DNA from: Comamonas sp. NLF-1-9
Lineage (GTDB): Bacteria; Pseudomonadota; Gammaproteobacteria; Burkholderiales; Burkholderiaceae_C
Assembly (NCBI RefSeq): GCF_019195435.1
Contig: NZ_CP078069.1
Coordinates: 2,914,001-2,978,000 of the forward strand
Length of the DNA stretch: 64,000 bases
Reading direction: 5' to 3'
In this document: one piece after another, positions 33,241 to 47,356 of the stretch
Numbering within the stretch: the first letter of the stretch is position 1
Layout: each line of letters opens with the position of its first letter
The notes under the pieces: generated by a model
The model's database searches: none
What the model saw: the letters and a program-made list of their open reading frames with translations, nothing else
Told to the model about the DNA's origin: nothing
Translations under genes and position numbers: made by a program

Positions 33241-35120
33241 CCCGACAGTTCTTCCCAGCGCTGCAGCGCCTGCATCAAGAGCTCTTCGATCTGCGCGTCG
33301 CGCTGGTGCAGCGACACGGCGCGCGCGTTGTCGCGGCTGTAGAGCGTGCCATCGGCCAGTTCTTCGCGCAGCGCCCGCTGTTCGGCTTCCAGTGCATCGA
33401 TCTGCTCGGGCAATTGTTCGAGTTCGCGCTGTTCCTTGTAGCTGAGCTTCTTCTTTTGCGGCGGCTCCTTGGCGGCAGGCTGGCGTGGCGCGTCCGCCTT
33501 GGGTGCGGCGGGCGCCGCCGGGGCCTGGGCGGCGGCCCATTGCGCGCTGCGCCGCGACTGGGTGAGCCAGTCCTGCACGTTGCCTTCGTATTCGCGCCAG
33601 CGCCCCTGGCCTTCGCTGGCGATGATGCTGGTCACCACGTTGTCCACGAAACGCCGGTCGTGGCTGACCAGAAAGACCGTGCCTTCGTAGTTTTGCAGCA
33701 ACTCCTCCAGCAGCTCCAGCGTGTCGATGTCCAGGTCGTTGGTCGGCTCGTCGAGCACCAGCACGTTGGCCGGGCGCGCGAACAGGCGCGCGAGCAGCAG
33801 GCGGTTGCGCTCGCCGCCCGACAGTGAACGCACCGGAGAGTGCGCGCGCGCTGGCGAGAACAGGAAGTCCGCCAGGTAGCTGCGCACATGCTTGCGCTCG
33901 CGCCCTATCTCTATCCATTCGCTGCCCGGGCTGATGAAGTCTTCCACCGTCGCATCCACGTCGAGCTGGGCGCGCAACTGGTCGAAGTAGGCCACCTGCA
34001 GCGTGGCGCCCAGACGCACGGTGCCGCTGTCGGGCTGCAGCTCGCCCAGCATCAGCTTGAGCAGCGTGGTCTTGCCCGCGCCGTTGGGCCCGAGCAGCCC
34101 GACCTTGTCGCCGCGCACAATGGTGGCGCTGAAATCCTGCACCACCTGTTTGTCGCCAAAGGCCTTGGACACGTTCTCGAGCTGCGCCACCACCTTGCCC
34201 TGGTAGGCACCACTGGCGGAATCGACATCCATCTTCACGCGCCCCAGCGTCTGGCGGCGCTGTGCGTGTTCCTGGCGCAGCGCCTGCAGGCGGGCGATGC
34301 GGCTCTGGCTGCGCGTGCGCCGCGCCTCCACGCCCTTGCGTATCCAGACCTCCTCCTGCGCCAGCAGCTTGTCGGCCTTGGCGTTGAGGACCTCCTCGCG
34401 CGCGAGTTGCTCGGCCTTCTGGCGCTGGTAGGCGGCAAAGTTGCCGGGGTAGGAAAGCAGCTTGCCGCGGTCCAGCTCGACAATGCGCGTGGCCACCGCG
34501 TCGAGGAAACTGCGGTCGTGCGTGATCGTCACCACGCTGCCCGCAAAGCCCAGCAGCAAGTCTTCCAGCCAGGCGATGGCGTCCAGATCGAGATGGTTGG
34601 TCGGCTCGTCGAGCAGCAGCACCTGCGGTCTGGCCACGAGGGCCTGCGCCAGCGCCACGCGTTTTTGCATGCCCCCGGAAAGCTCGCCCACGGGCTGCTC
34701 GCCTCGCAGCTTCAGGCGCTGCAGCGCTTCCTGTACGCGCTGCTCCCAGGTCCAGGCGTCGAGCGCCTCGATCCGCGTTTGCAGGTTTGCAAGTTCGAGC
34801 GCGTCGCTGCTCTGCTGGTAGCGCTCGCGCAATGCGATGGCCTCCTGCAGGCCCAGGGCCACGGTGTCAAAGACCGACGCCTGCGGCTCAAAGCGGGGCT
34901 CCTGCGCGACATAGGCCACCCGCGTGCCTTGCTCCAGCACCAGCGCGCCATCGTCGAGCGTCGCCAGGCCCGCCAGCACCTTGAGCAGCGAAGACTTGCC
35001 CGCGCCATTGCGCCCGATCAAGCCGACGCGCTCGCCCGCTTCGAGCGAAAAACCCGCCTTGTCCAGGAGCGGCCAGTGCCCGAAGGCAAGCTGCCCCTCC
35101 ATCATCGTGATCACTGCCAT
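33237..35120 (-). CDS. uup: ABC-F family ATPase, Uup type
   Basis: A 627-residue soluble protein with two ABC domains: Walker A GRNGAGKSSLLKVL with ELSGGMQKRVALA, and GPNGAGKTTLLKLM with SLSGGERNRLLLA. It has no membrane helices. The ~80-residue linker has the charged ABC-F pattern, and an acidic/Lys-rich C-terminal coiled-coil (EQLPEQIDALEAEQRAL) is the Uup-specific DNA/ribosome-binding tail. It is implicated in translation or DNA-junction processing; the substrate is the ribosome or nucleic acid, not a solute. Confidence 0.93.
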   Translation of the reverse strand: MAVITMMEGQLAFGHWPLLDKAGFSLEAGERVGLIGRNGAGKSSLLKVLAGLATLDDGALVLEQGTRVAYVAQEPRFEPQASVFDTVALGLQEAIALRERYQQSSDALELANLQTRIEALDAWTWEQRVQEALQRLKLRGEQPVGELSGGMQKRVALAQALVARPQVLLLDEPTNHLDLDAIAWLEDLLLGFAGSVVTITHDRSFLDAVATRIVELDRGKLLSYPGNFAAYQRQKAEQLAREEVLNAKADKLLAQEEVWIRKGVEARRTRSQSRIARLQALRQEHAQRRQTLGRVKMDVDSASGAYQGKVVAQLENVSKAFGDKQVVQDFSATIVRGDKVGLLGPNGAGKTTLLKLMLGELQPDSGTVRLGATLQVAYFDQLRAQLDVDATVEDFISPGSEWIEIGRERKHVRSYLADFLFSPARAHSPVRSLSGGERNRLLLARLFARPANVLVLDEPTNDLDIDTLELLEELLQNYEGTVFLVSHDRRFVDNVVTSIIASEGQGRWREYEGNVQDWLTQSRRSAQWAAAQAPAAPAAPKADAPRQPAAKEPPQKKKLSYKEQRELEQLPEQIDALEAEQRALREELADGTLYSRDNARAVSLHQRDAQIEELLMQALQRWEELSG

Positions 35121-35523
35121 GCGGGCAGTTTATAGGGGCGCTCCAGGCCCTCTGAATCTTTTTCCTCGCCCATCTTGCGCGCTGCTCAAAACTTGGTATA
35201 GAATTCAGGGCTTCGCTGATCGCAGCGCTCTTTCTTGAACCGGGTTCTCTCTTGGGGGCTTTGGGGTGTGATGGGAAGAGACAGGGTTCGTTAACAACAC
35301 ACAGCCGATAAGCGTGGGCGTTTGGCTCGGTGCAGCTGCAAAGCGGCGCGCCCGCCTGGCCCGAGAGGGGCTTTGACTGCCATAGTTGGTGCTGGCGCGC
35401 AAGCGCTGCGCTGCTGGGGCAGGCGAGGGCCATCTTGGAGCTCTGGCACACCAAACGCTCATGAGAAAAGGAAGTGAGGATTCACTTCAATTTCCGTTTT
35501 TGAGTGAGCACAAGCAAAAGATC
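35121..35523 (+). other. rRNA operon promoter and leader region (no gene)
   Basis: 403 nt without a credible gene. It holds the candidate promoter at 35175-35202 and the transcribed leader of the rrn operon, where the 16S flank can pair with sequence after the 16S for RNase III processing. I saw no clear boxA in the leader. Confidence 0.6.
35175..35202 (+). promoter_or_regulatory. Candidate rrn promoter
   Basis: -35 TTGCGC at 35175, 16-bp spacer, -10 TATAGA at 35197 (continuing AATTC). The 16-bp spacing is typical of rrn P1 promoters. It lies 55 nt upstream of the uup start on the other strand and about 320 nt upstream of the 16S gene. Confidence 0.6.
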
Positions 35524-37057
<1,534 letters not shown>

Positions 37058-37228
37058 CTGGATACAACACAGAAAAAAAGCGCACAGAGCGCAAGCACAG
37101 GCGGCAGCCGCTGCTCTGCACAAGCGCTGGCCAGGCGCCCACACTTATCGGTTGTTGGACAGCACAAGGGGTGTGTGTCACCAGCGGTCCGGGCCCGGCA
37201 AAGGGTTCGAATGCAGTTTGACCGATTG

Positions 37229-37305
37229 GGGTCTGTAGCTCAGCTGGTTAGAGCACCGTCTTGATAAGGCGGGGGTCGTTGGTTCGAGTCCAACCAGACC
37301 CACCA
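37229..37305 (+). tRNA. tRNA-Ile (anticodon GAT)
   Basis: 77 nt in the 16S-23S spacer. The acceptor stem GGGTCTG pairs with CAGACCC; the anticodon loop TTGATAA gives GAT; the T-arm GGTTCGAGTCC and encoded CCA are present. Standard spacer tRNA. Confidence 0.98.
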
Positions 37306-37346
37306 ATCCCTGGGCAAAAGATCGTGACAGCAATGGCGATCAAGAT

Positions 37347-37427
37347 TGCGCTTGCCAGGCAAGGCGCGAGCAAGGGCCGTGTAGCAGCGCTACACAAGCG
37401 ACCGAGCAACGCAGCATGGCGGGCGCA
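37347..37427. repeat. Long imperfect palindrome between the two spacer tRNAs
   Basis: An ~81-nt dyad centred on the perfect hairpin GTGTAG-CAGCG-CTACAC (37379-37395), with outer arms TGCGC...GCCAGGC and GCAT-GGCGGGCGCA that match imperfectly. Similar CAAGGCGCGAG...GCAACGC palindromes occur dispersed in Comamonadaceae from memory. It may be a mobile palindromic unit fixed in the ITS, or a processing stem. Confidence 0.55.
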
Positions 37428-37429
37428 AA

Positions 37430-37505
37430 GGGGGATTAGCTCAGCTGGGAGAGCACCTGCTTTGCAAGCAGGGGGTCGTCGGTTCGATCCCGTCATCCTC
37501 CACCA
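37430..37505 (+). tRNA. tRNA-Ala (anticodon TGC)
   Basis: 76 nt. The acceptor stem GGGGGAT pairs with ATCCTCC; the anticodon stem-loop CTGCT-TTGCAAG carries TGC; T-arm GGTTCGATCC and encoded CCA are present. Second spacer tRNA of the rrn operon. Confidence 0.98.
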
Positions 37506-37905
37506 GTGTGCCCAAACCGGTGCACCCCAAGCCAGATGCAGTGGCAATCTCAAAGCAAGCCAGAAGCGCCTGCTTTGACATTGGCATGAGCCAAGAAACT
37601 GGAAGCGCAAAACGCTTCCCGGCTGTTCCTTAAAAATTCACAGAGTCGAATCAGCGCTGCTGATGGCAAGGGCGTCCGCGAGGATGCGCAGTGTCATCGG
37701 TGGCAAAGAATTTGATTGCGTCAAAACGAACATGAGATTCGAGAGAAACTCTGTTTGAGTAATGACGAATGGTTCTCAAAGCACTGCTGTAAAAGGCAGA
37801 GCCAAGAAAGAAATTCGCGTTACGGCATGAAAACGCGCGAGGTGCAAGACCTCGCAAGTTGACTTGAAAGCAAGACTTGGAGGCTGCAAGGCTTCAAAGT
37901 TATAG
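37506..37905 (+). other. tRNA-Ala to 23S internal spacer
   Basis: 400 nt with no gene. It contains the boxA-like TGTTCCTTAAAAAT and, by position, the processing stem flanking the 5' end of the 23S. I saw nothing else supportable. Confidence 0.6.
37624..37637 (+). promoter_or_regulatory. boxA-like antitermination element of the ITS
   Basis: TGTTCCTTAAAAAT matches the Nus-factor boxA that betaproteobacterial 16S-23S spacers carry (TGTTCTTTAAAAAT-like). It would keep RNA polymerase processive into the 23S gene. Confidence 0.65.
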
Positions 37906-40787
<2,882 letters not shown>

Positions 40788-40932
40788 ATAACCTTGAGGC
40801 CCAAAAAACACCAAAAAAGCCCAAGGTCCATGCCAAAGACTCAATCAAATTCCCAAAACGATTCGACTGCTGTGAATGAGCTGCACAAAAAAAGGCGCCA
40901 CAACGCCCCCACAACGTGCAGCTACCCTTTAC

Positions 40933-41046
40933 GCCTGATGACAATAGCAAGCCGGAACCACCCCTGCCCATCCCGAACAGGACCGTGAAACAGCTTCGCG
41001 CCAATGATAGTGCGGACTCCCGTGTGAAAGTAGGTCATCGTCAGGC
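40933..41046 (+). rRNA. rrf: 5S ribosomal RNA
   Basis: A 114-nt 5S. The terminal stem GCCTGATGAC pairs with GTCATCGTCAGGC, and the internal CCCATCCCGAACAG loop and GAAAGTAGGTCATCG are typical of Comamonadaceae. Last gene of the rrn operon. Confidence 0.95.
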
Positions 41047-41060
41047 ACCCATACCAACAA

Positions 41061-41109
41061 CAAACCCCCTGCCTCAAGCACCATACATGTGCCATGGACA
41101 GGGGGTTTG
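41061..41109 (+). terminator. Inverted repeat after 5S, probable rrn terminator
   Basis: Perfect 11-bp stem CAAACCCCCTG / CAGGGGGTTTG with a 27-nt loop, 15 nt after the 5S. The right arm ends in TTTGG without a long U-tract, so termination efficiency is uncertain. It lies upstream of the pseudouridine synthase start chosen here. Confidence 0.65.
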
Positions 41110-41130
41110 GTGTTTGCGGAAAGTGACGAC

Positions 41131-41880
41131 GTGCAATTGGCAGATGCCTTGTATTCCCAGGGTTTCGGCACCCGCCGTTTCTGCCAGGCGCTGATCGAGC
41201 GTGGCCTGGTAGCGGTTCGCTCACGGAGCGGCGCACCTTGCATCGTGCGCGAGCCGAACCAGGACGTGGACGAAGATGGCCTGATCCTGCGAGTCGATGA
41301 TCAAGACTGGCCGTTTCAGCGCAAGGCCTATCTGATGCTGCACAAGCCGGCCGGCACCGAATGCTCGCAGCGCCCGCGCAGCCATCCAAGCATCTACAGC
41401 CTGCTGCCCGCGCCGCTGCGCCAGCGCCCGGTGCGTGGCGGCACGCCCGGCGTGCAGGCGGCGGGGCGGCTCGATCAGGATACGACGGGGCTGCTGCTCC
41501 TGAGCGACGACGGCCAGTTTCTGCACCGCATGAGCTCGCCCCGGCATCGGGTGCCCAAGCGCTACCGCGTCTGGACCCGGCATGCGATCGACGCGAGCCA
41601 GATGCAGCGGCTGCTGTCGGGCGTGGTGCTCGACGACGATCCCAAGCCGGTTGCTGCTACCGGATGCGAAGCGGTCGCAGACCGGGTGCTGGATCTGACG
41701 CTCACCCAGGGCAAATACCACCAGGTCAAGCGCATGCTGGCCGCCGTGGGCAACCGGGTTGAGCGGCTGCACCGCATGCAGATCGGCGCGCTGGGCTTGC
41801 CGGGCGATCTTGCGCCGGGTCAATGGCGCTGGCTGGATGCCGATCAGCTTGGGCTGGCAATGAGCCCAGCCCTGCCGTGA
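41131..41880 (+). CDS. rsuA: 16S rRNA pseudouridine synthase, RsuA family
   Basis: A 249-residue enzyme that makes pseudouridine in 16S rRNA (position 516 in E. coli). An N-terminal S4-like domain (QLADALYSQGFGTRRFCQALI) is followed by the catalytic domain; the Asp is in AGRLDQDTTGLLLLSDDG, and the KRYRVWTR and GKYHQVKRMLAAVGNRV motifs are present. I chose GTG 41131 (MQLADALY), the usual RsuA N-terminus. A longer GTG at 41089 would place the start inside the rrn terminator. The gene is immediately behind an rRNA operon, its likely substrate. Confidence 0.9.
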   Translation: MQLADALYSQGFGTRRFCQALIERGLVAVRSRSGAPCIVREPNQDVDEDGLILRVDDQDWPFQRKAYLMLHKPAGTECSQRPRSHPSIYSLLPAPLRQRPVRGGTPGVQAAGRLDQDTTGLLLLSDDGQFLHRMSSPRHRVPKRYRVWTRHAIDASQMQRLLSGVVLDDDPKPVAATGCEAVADRVLDLTLTQGKYHQVKRMLAAVGNRVERLHRMQIGALGLPGDLAPGQWRWLDADQLGLAMSPALP

Positions 41881-41949
41881 TTTGGCCTGTGGGTGCTGCC
41901 TCCCTAGAATCGGCCCAGCGGCCCCGTTCCAGGCGGCCGGTTCGAGACC

Positions 41950-42360
41950 ATGCCTGTGACCTACACCATCAGCGACCTGGCGCGCGAGTTCGACCTGACT
42001 ACGCGTGCCATTCGTTTTTACGAGGACATGGGGCTGCTGCGGCCCACGCGCTCGGGCCCGGGCGGGCGCTCGCGCGTGTACAGCGGGCGTGACCGCACCC
42101 GCCTGAAGCTGACGCTGCGCGCCAAGCGCCTGGGGTTGTCGCTGACCCAGGCCAAGGAAATCATCGACCTCTACGAGAGTCCGCGCGACACCGGCGCGCA
42201 GTTGCGCAAGTTCCTGCAGGTGCTCGGCCAGCACCGGCGCGAGCTGGAAGCGCAGATGCAGGATCTGCAGGCCAATCTGGACGAAGTGCAAGAACACGAG
42301 CGCGAGGCCCTGAGCCTGCTTTCCAGGCTGGCACAGGCGCCGGAAAGAAATGCCGGATAA
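41950..42360 (+). CDS. liuR: MerR-family regulator of isovalerate/leucine catabolism
   Basis: A 136-residue regulator. The N-terminal MerR winged helix is TYTISDLAREFDLTTRAIRFYEDMGLL, followed by GRSRVYSGRDRTRLKLTLRAKRLGLSL and a C-terminal dimerising helix. It lies directly before liuA, the LiuR place in many proteobacteria, and probably binds the dyad at 42364. It lacks the metal-binding Cys of metal-sensing MerR proteins, so an acyl-CoA-type effector is expected. Confidence 0.92.
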   Translation: MPVTYTISDLAREFDLTTRAIRFYEDMGLLRPTRSGPGGRSRVYSGRDRTRLKLTLRAKRLGLSLTQAKEIIDLYESPRDTGAQLRKFLQVLGQHRRELEAQMQDLQANLDEVQEHEREALSLLSRLAQAPERNAG

Positions 42361-42391
42361 TTGACGTTTACGTAAACGTAACTTAACTGCC
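42361..42391 (+). promoter_or_regulatory. liuA promoter with LiuR operator
   Basis: TTGACG (-35) at 42361 overlaps a perfect 16-bp palindrome ACGTTTACGTAAACGT at 42364-42379; TTAACT at 42383 is the best -10 candidate (16-bp spacer). MerR regulators bind dyads in the spacer of such promoters. The -10 assignment is weak; the palindrome is certain. Confidence 0.65.
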
Positions 42392-42419
42392 GGCATCGCC
42401 CGGCTTTCAGGAGGACACC

Positions 42420-43610
42420 ATGGCGACTGCACTCTCTCTGCCGGGCCTGAACTTTCAGCTGGGCGAGGACATCGACGCGCTGCGCGATGCGGTGCGCGAC
42501 TTCGCGCAGGCCGAGATCGCGCCGCGCGCCGCCGAGATTGATCACAGCGATCAATTCCCCATGGATGTCTGGCGCAAGCTGGGGGACTTGGGCGTGCTGG
42601 GCGTCACCGTGCCCGAGCAGTACGGCGGGGCCAACCTCGGCTATCTCGCGCACATGATCGCGATGGAGGAGATCTCGCGCGCCAGCGCTTCCGTCGGGCT
42701 GTCCTATGGCGCGCACAGCAATCTGTGCGTGAACCAGATCAACCGCAATGGCAGCGACGCGCAGAAAGCCAAATACCTGCCCAAGCTGGTGAGCGGCGAG
42801 CACGTCGGGGCGCTGGCGATGAGTGAACCGGGCGCCGGCTCGGACGTGATCAGCATGAAGCTCAGGGCCGAGGACAAGGGCGGCTACTACCTGCTCAATG
42901 GCTCCAAGATGTGGATCACCAACGGGCCGGATGCCGACACCCTCGTGGTCTATGCCAAGAGCGAACCCGAACTCGGCGCGCGCGGTGTCACGGCCTTTTT
43001 GATCGAGAAGGGCATGAAGGGTTTTTCGATCGCGCAAAAGCTTGACAAGCTGGGCATGCGCGGCAGCCATACGGGCGAGCTGGTGTTCCAGGATGTCGAG
43101 GTGCCCTTTGATAACGTGCTCGGCGGCGTGAACAACGGCGCCAAGGTCTTGATGAGCGGTCTGGACTACGAGCGTGCGGTGCTCACCGGCGGGCCGCTCG
43201 GCATCATGCAGGCGGTGATGGACAACGTCATCCCCTACATCCACGACCGCAAGCAGTTTGGCCAGAGCATCGGCGAGTTCCAGCTCATCCAGGGCAAGGT
43301 GGCCGACATGTACACCGTGCTGCAGGCGGCGCGCAGCTTTGCCTACACCGTGGCCAAGAACCTGGACATGCTTGGCAAGGACCACGTGCGCCAGGTGCGC
43401 AAGGACTGCGCAAGCGTCATCCTCTGGTGCGCCGAGAAAGCCACCTGGATGGCCGGCGAGGGCATACAGATTCACGGCGGCAACGGCTACATCAACGAAT
43501 TTCCGCTGGGGCGTCTGTGGCGCGATGCCAAGTTGTATGAAATCGGCGCGGGCACGAGCGAGATCCGCCGCATGCTGATTGGCCGCGAATTGTTCGCGGA
43601 AACCTGTTGA
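42420..43610 (+). CDS. liuA: Isovaleryl-CoA dehydrogenase
   Basis: A 396-residue FAD flavoenzyme oxidising isovaleryl-CoA to 3-methylcrotonyl-CoA. The N-terminal [20 protein letters not shown], the acyl-CoA dehydrogenase signature in [17 protein letters not shown], and catalytic Glu in GLDYERAVL are all as in IVD. AGGAGGACACC precedes ATG 42420. It passes electrons to ETF. First structural gene of the liu region. Confidence 0.95.
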   Translation: MATALSLPGLNFQLGEDIDALRDAVRDFAQAEIAPRAAEIDHSDQFPMDVWRKLGDLGVLGVTVPEQYGGANLGYLAHMIAMEEISRASASVGLSYGAHSNLCVNQINRNGSDAQKAKYLPKLVSGEHVGALAMSEPGAGSDVISMKLRAEDKGGYYLLNGSKMWITNGPDADTLVVYAKSEPELGARGVTAFLIEKGMKGFSIAQKLDKLGMRGSHTGELVFQDVEVPFDNVLGGVNNGAKVLMSGLDYERAVLTGGPLGIMQAVMDNVIPYIHDRKQFGQSIGEFQLIQGKVADMYTVLQAARSFAYTVAKNLDMLGKDHVRQVRKDCASVILWCAEKATWMAGEGIQIHGGNGYINEFPLGRLWRDAKLYEIGAGTSEIRRMLIGRELFAETC

Positions 43611-43647
43611 GCAGCAGTTCTGCCCGAAAACCCATAGGAGAGGCTTG

Positions 43648-44310
43648 ATGCCGACCACCAATATTGCCGACCTGTTCGAGAACAACCGCGCCTGGGCGGC
43701 GCAGATGGAGAAGGAGCGCCCGGGCTTTTTCACCAAGCTCAAGGCGCAGCAAAAGCCGCGCTACATGTGGATAGGCTGCTCGGACAGCCGCGTGCCGGCC
43801 AACCAGATCTCGGGCCTGGAGCCGGGCGAGGTCTTCGTGCACCGCAATATCTCCAACGTGGTGGTGCCGACCGACCTGAACTGTCTGTCGGTGGTGCAGT
43901 ACGCGGTCGACCAGCTCAAGGTCGCGCACCTGATGATCGTCGGCCACTATGGCTGCGGCGGCGTGCTTGCGGCGTTGCAAGACCAGCGCATCGGTCTGGC
44001 GGACAACTGGATACGCCACGTGCAAGACGTGCGCGACAGGCATCTGGCGCTGCTGGAAAAGACCCCGGTGCAATGGCGCCACGACGTGCTGTGCGAACTC
44101 AACGCCATCGAGCAGGTGGTAAACATCGCGCACTCCACCGTGATCCAGGACGCCTGGGCACGCGGGCAGAAGCTCGAACTGCACGCCTGGTGCTACGGCC
44201 TGAGCGACGGCTTGATCACCGACCTGAAGATGTCCGTGCCCAGCGTCAACGGACTGCAGGCGGCCTACCGCGACGCGGTCGCGCTGGTAGGCACGCGCGA
44301 GCGCGGCTGA
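43648..44310 (+). CDS. can: Beta-class carbonic anhydrase
   Basis: A 220-residue zinc enzyme interconverting CO2 and bicarbonate. Zinc ligands are in CSDSRVPA (Cys, with Asp/Arg dyad) and HYGCGG (His and Cys). I chose ATG 43648 with AGGAGAGG upstream. It lies between liuA and aceK; bicarbonate is the co-substrate of the biotin carboxylase LiuBD encoded further on, which may explain its place. Confidence 0.95.
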   Translation: MPTTNIADLFENNRAWAAQMEKERPGFFTKLKAQQKPRYMWIGCSDSRVPANQISGLEPGEVFVHRNISNVVVPTDLNCLSVVQYAVDQLKVAHLMIVGHYGCGGVLAALQDQRIGLADNWIRHVQDVRDRHLALLEKTPVQWRHDVLCELNAIEQVVNIAHSTVIQDAWARGQKLELHAWCYGLSDGLITDLKMSVPSVNGLQAAYRDAVALVGTRERG

Positions 44311-44332
44311 GCTGCCGCCGGCGGGGCGCGCC

Positions 44333-46132
44333 ATGCCTTCCGAGCGCCTCGATGCCCCGCAGGCCTGGGAGATCGCCCGGGCCATGGTCGATGGCTTCAA
44401 CCGGCACTACTCGCTGTTTCGGCTGGAGTCGGCGCGCGCCAAGCATCGTTTTGAAACGCGTGACTGGCACGGCCAGCAGCGCGCCCAGCGCGAGCGCATC
44501 GAGTTCTACGACCTGCGCGTGCTCGAATGCGTGCGCCGGCTGAACAAGGAATTCCACGCTGCAAGGCTCCCCATGGCGCTGTGGCACCAGGTCAAGCTGC
44601 ATTACATCGGCCTGCTGGTCGAGCACCGCCAGCCGGAACTTGCCGAGACTTTTTTCAATTCGGTCACGACCAAGATCCTGCACCGCACGCACTTTCACAA
44701 CGACTTCATCTTCGTGCGTCCCGCCGTGAGTACCGACTATCTGGAAGACCACGCCCCGGGCGCGCGCGCGAGCTACCGCGCCTACTACCCGCACCCGCAC
44801 AGCCTGCGCGAGACGCTGCGGCGCATCGTTGAAGATTTCGCCCTGCAATGCCCGTTTGAAGACCTGGAGCGCGACATTGCGCGGGTGCATGCGGCCTTGG
44901 CGCCGCGCATTGCGACCTACACGCTGCGCGCCAACTTCCAGATCCAGGTGCTGGCCAGTCTGTTCTACCGCAACAAGGGCGCCTACCTTGTGGGCCGAGT
45001 GATCAATGGCTATACCGAGCTGCCCTTCGCGCTGCCCATCCTGCATGCCGAGGATGCCCGTCTGTACATCGACGCGGCGCTGTTTGGCGAGGACGACTTG
45101 CTGGCGCTGTTCAGCTTCGCCCGGGCCTACTTCATGGTGGACATGGACGTGCCCAGCGCCTGCGTGCAATTCCTGCGCAGCCTGATGCCGCGAAAGCCCG
45201 TGGCCGAGCTGTACAACGCGATAGGCCTGGCCAAGCAGGGCAAGACCCTGTTCTACCGCGAGTTCCTCTCGCACCTGAAGCACTCCAGCGACCAGATGCG
45301 CATCGCACCCGGCATCAAGGGCACGGTGATGCTGGTGTTCGACCTGCCGAGCTTTCCCTACGTGTTCAAGCTCATCAAGGACAGGTTTGCGCCGCAAAAG
45401 GAAACCACGCGCGCGCAGGTGCAGTCCAAGTACCTGCTGGTCAAGCACCACGACCGCGTCGGCCGCATGGCCGACACGCTGGAATACAGCCTGGTGGCGC
45501 TGCCGCGCGAGCGTTTTTCCGACGAGCTCATGGCCGAACTGCTGGCCGAGGCGCCCAGCCAGATCGAACTGAGTGAACGCGACGGGCGTGAAGAGGTGAT
45601 CATCCGCCACCTCTACATCGAGCGGCGCATGGTGCCGCTGAACCTGCATCTGAAAGAGCTGCTGGACGCCGGAATCGAGCGGCCCGAGGTCTGCGCGCAG
45701 CTCGAGCGCGTCGTCATCGAATACGGCAACGCGCTCAAGGACCTGGTGGCGGCCAACATCTTCCCGGGCGACATGCTGTGGAAGAATTTTGGCGTGACCC
45801 GCGGCGGTCGCGTGGTGTTCTACGACTACGACGAGATCGAGTACCTGACCGATTGCCACTTCCGCGCGGTGCCCGAGCCGCGCACCGAAGAAGAAGCCTT
45901 GTCCGGCGAGGTGTGGTATCCCGTCGGCCCGCGCGACGTGTTTCCCGAGACCTTTGCGCCCTTCCTGCTCGGCCATCCTGCCGTGCGGGACATTTTTTTG
46001 CGCCACCATGGTGAGCTGCTCACGCCCGAATACTGGCAGGCGCACCAGGAACGCATACGCCAGGGCCACCTCTATGATGTTTTCCCCTATGGCGCGCAGC
46101 AGCGCTTCGAACCGCACCGCCTTGCGGTGTGA
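44333..46132 (+). CDS. aceK: Isocitrate dehydrogenase kinase/phosphatase
   Basis: A 599-residue bifunctional enzyme that phosphorylates and dephosphorylates isocitrate dehydrogenase, diverting isocitrate to the glyoxylate shunt on acetate or fatty acids. It starts [26 protein letters not shown]; the ATP-binding [12 protein letters not shown] and kinase-like [20 protein letters not shown] are present. Full length. aceA/aceB are not nearby; the setting among acetyl-CoA producing genes fits its metabolic role. Confidence 0.96.
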   Translation: MPSERLDAPQAWEIARAMVDGFNRHYSLFRLESARAKHRFETRDWHGQQRAQRERIEFYDLRVLECVRRLNKEFHAARLPMALWHQVKLHYIGLLVEHRQPELAETFFNSVTTKILHRTHFHNDFIFVRPAVSTDYLEDHAPGARASYRAYYPHPHSLRETLRRIVEDFALQCPFEDLERDIARVHAALAPRIATYTLRANFQIQVLASLFYRNKGAYLVGRVINGYTELPFALPILHAEDARLYIDAALFGEDDLLALFSFARAYFMVDMDVPSACVQFLRSLMPRKPVAELYNAIGLAKQGKTLFYREFLSHLKHSSDQMRIAPGIKGTVMLVFDLPSFPYVFKLIKDRFAPQKETTRAQVQSKYLLVKHHDRVGRMADTLEYSLVALPRERFSDELMAELLAEAPSQIELSERDGREEVIIRHLYIERRMVPLNLHLKELLDAGIERPEVCAQLERVVIEYGNALKDLVAANIFPGDMLWKNFGVTRGGRVVFYDYDEIEYLTDCHFRAVPEPRTEEEALSGEVWYPVGPRDVFPETFAPFLLGHPAVRDIFLRHHGELLTPEYWQAHQERIRQGHLYDVFPYGAQQRFEPHRLAV

Positions 46133-46165
46133 CGCTTTTTTGTTGATTCCGTCAGGAGATTGAAA

Positions 46166-47347
46166 ATGCAAGACCCCATCGTCATCGTCGGTGCCGCCCG
46201 TACCCCCATGGGCGCCTTCATGGGCGACTTTTCCGCGCTCGCCGCGCACGACCTGGGCGGCGCCGCGATCAAGGCCGCGGTCAAGCAGGCCGGCATCGCC
46301 CCGGAGAAAGTCGACGAGGTGTTGTTTGGCAACTGCCTCATGGCCGGACAAGGCCAGGCGCCGGCGCGCCAGGCGGCGCACAAGGCGGGGCTGCCGCGCA
46401 GCACCGGGGCGGTGACGCTGTCCAAGATGTGCGGCTCGGGCATGGAGTGCGCCATCCTCGCGCACGACCAGCTCGTGGCCGGCAGCCGCGACGTGATGGT
46501 CGCCGGCGGCATGGAGAGCATGACCAACGCCCCCTACCTGCTGCAAAAGGGCCGCGGCGGCTATCGCATGGGGCACGACAAGGTCTACGACCACATGATG
46601 CTCGACGGCCTGGAAGACGCCTACGAGCCCGGCCGCTCCATGGGCACCTTCGGCGAGGACTGCGCCGCCAAATACCAGTTCACGCGCGAGCAGCAGGACG
46701 CGTTTGCGGTCGAGAGCGTCCAGCGCGCGCAGCAGGCGGCGCAAAGCGGCGCGTTCGACGCCGAAATCACGCCGGTGACGTTTGCCACGCGCAAGGGCGA
46801 GGTGACGGTGTCCATCGACGAAGGCCCGGCCAAGGCCAAGCTGGACAAGATTGCCACGCTCAAACCCGCGTTCAAGAAGGACGGCACGATTACCGCAGCA
46901 TCGAGCTCCAGCATCAACGACGGCGCGGCGGCGCTGGTGCTGATGCACGAATCGACCGCCAAGGAATTGGACTGCAAGCCGCTGGCGCGCATCGTCGCGC
47001 ACGCCACGCATGCGCAGGAGCCCAACTGGTTCACCACCGCGCCGATCGGTGCGACCGAAAAGGCGCTGAAGAAGGCCGGCTGGAGCGTGGCCGACGTCGA
47101 TCTGTGGGAGGTGAACGAAGCCTTTGCCGTGGTACCCATGGCGCTGATGCACGACCTGAAGGTGCCGCACGAGAAGGTCAACGTCAACGGCGGCGCCTGC
47201 GCGCTGGGCCACCCGATCGGTGCGAGCGGCGCGCGCATCATGGTCACGCTGCTGTATGCGCTCAAGGCACGCGGGCTGAAGAAGGGGCTGGCCACGCTGT
47301 GCATCGGCGGCGGCGAAGCCACGGCGGTCGCGCTGGAAGTGATTTAG
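46166..47347 (+). CDS. Acetyl-CoA C-acetyltransferase (thiolase)
   Basis: A 393-residue thiolase. Active-site Cys in SKMCGSGMECA (residue ~88), His in GHPIGASGARI and second Cys in LCIGGGEATAVA are conserved. I chose ATG 46166, 7 nt after AGGAG. It would cleave acetoacetyl-CoA from leucine breakdown, or work in reverse for PHB. AtoB-like; not necessarily specific to the liu pathway. Confidence 0.93.
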   Translation: MQDPIVIVGAARTPMGAFMGDFSALAAHDLGGAAIKAAVKQAGIAPEKVDEVLFGNCLMAGQGQAPARQAAHKAGLPRSTGAVTLSKMCGSGMECAILAHDQLVAGSRDVMVAGGMESMTNAPYLLQKGRGGYRMGHDKVYDHMMLDGLEDAYEPGRSMGTFGEDCAAKYQFTREQQDAFAVESVQRAQQAAQSGAFDAEITPVTFATRKGEVTVSIDEGPAKAKLDKIATLKPAFKKDGTITAASSSSINDGAAALVLMHESTAKELDCKPLARIVAHATHAQEPNWFTTAPIGATEKALKKAGWSVADVDLWEVNEAFAVVPMALMHDLKVPHEKVNVNGGACALGHPIGASGARIMVTLLYALKARGLKKGLATLCIGGGEATAVALEVI

Positions 47348-47356
47348 TCCTTGTTT

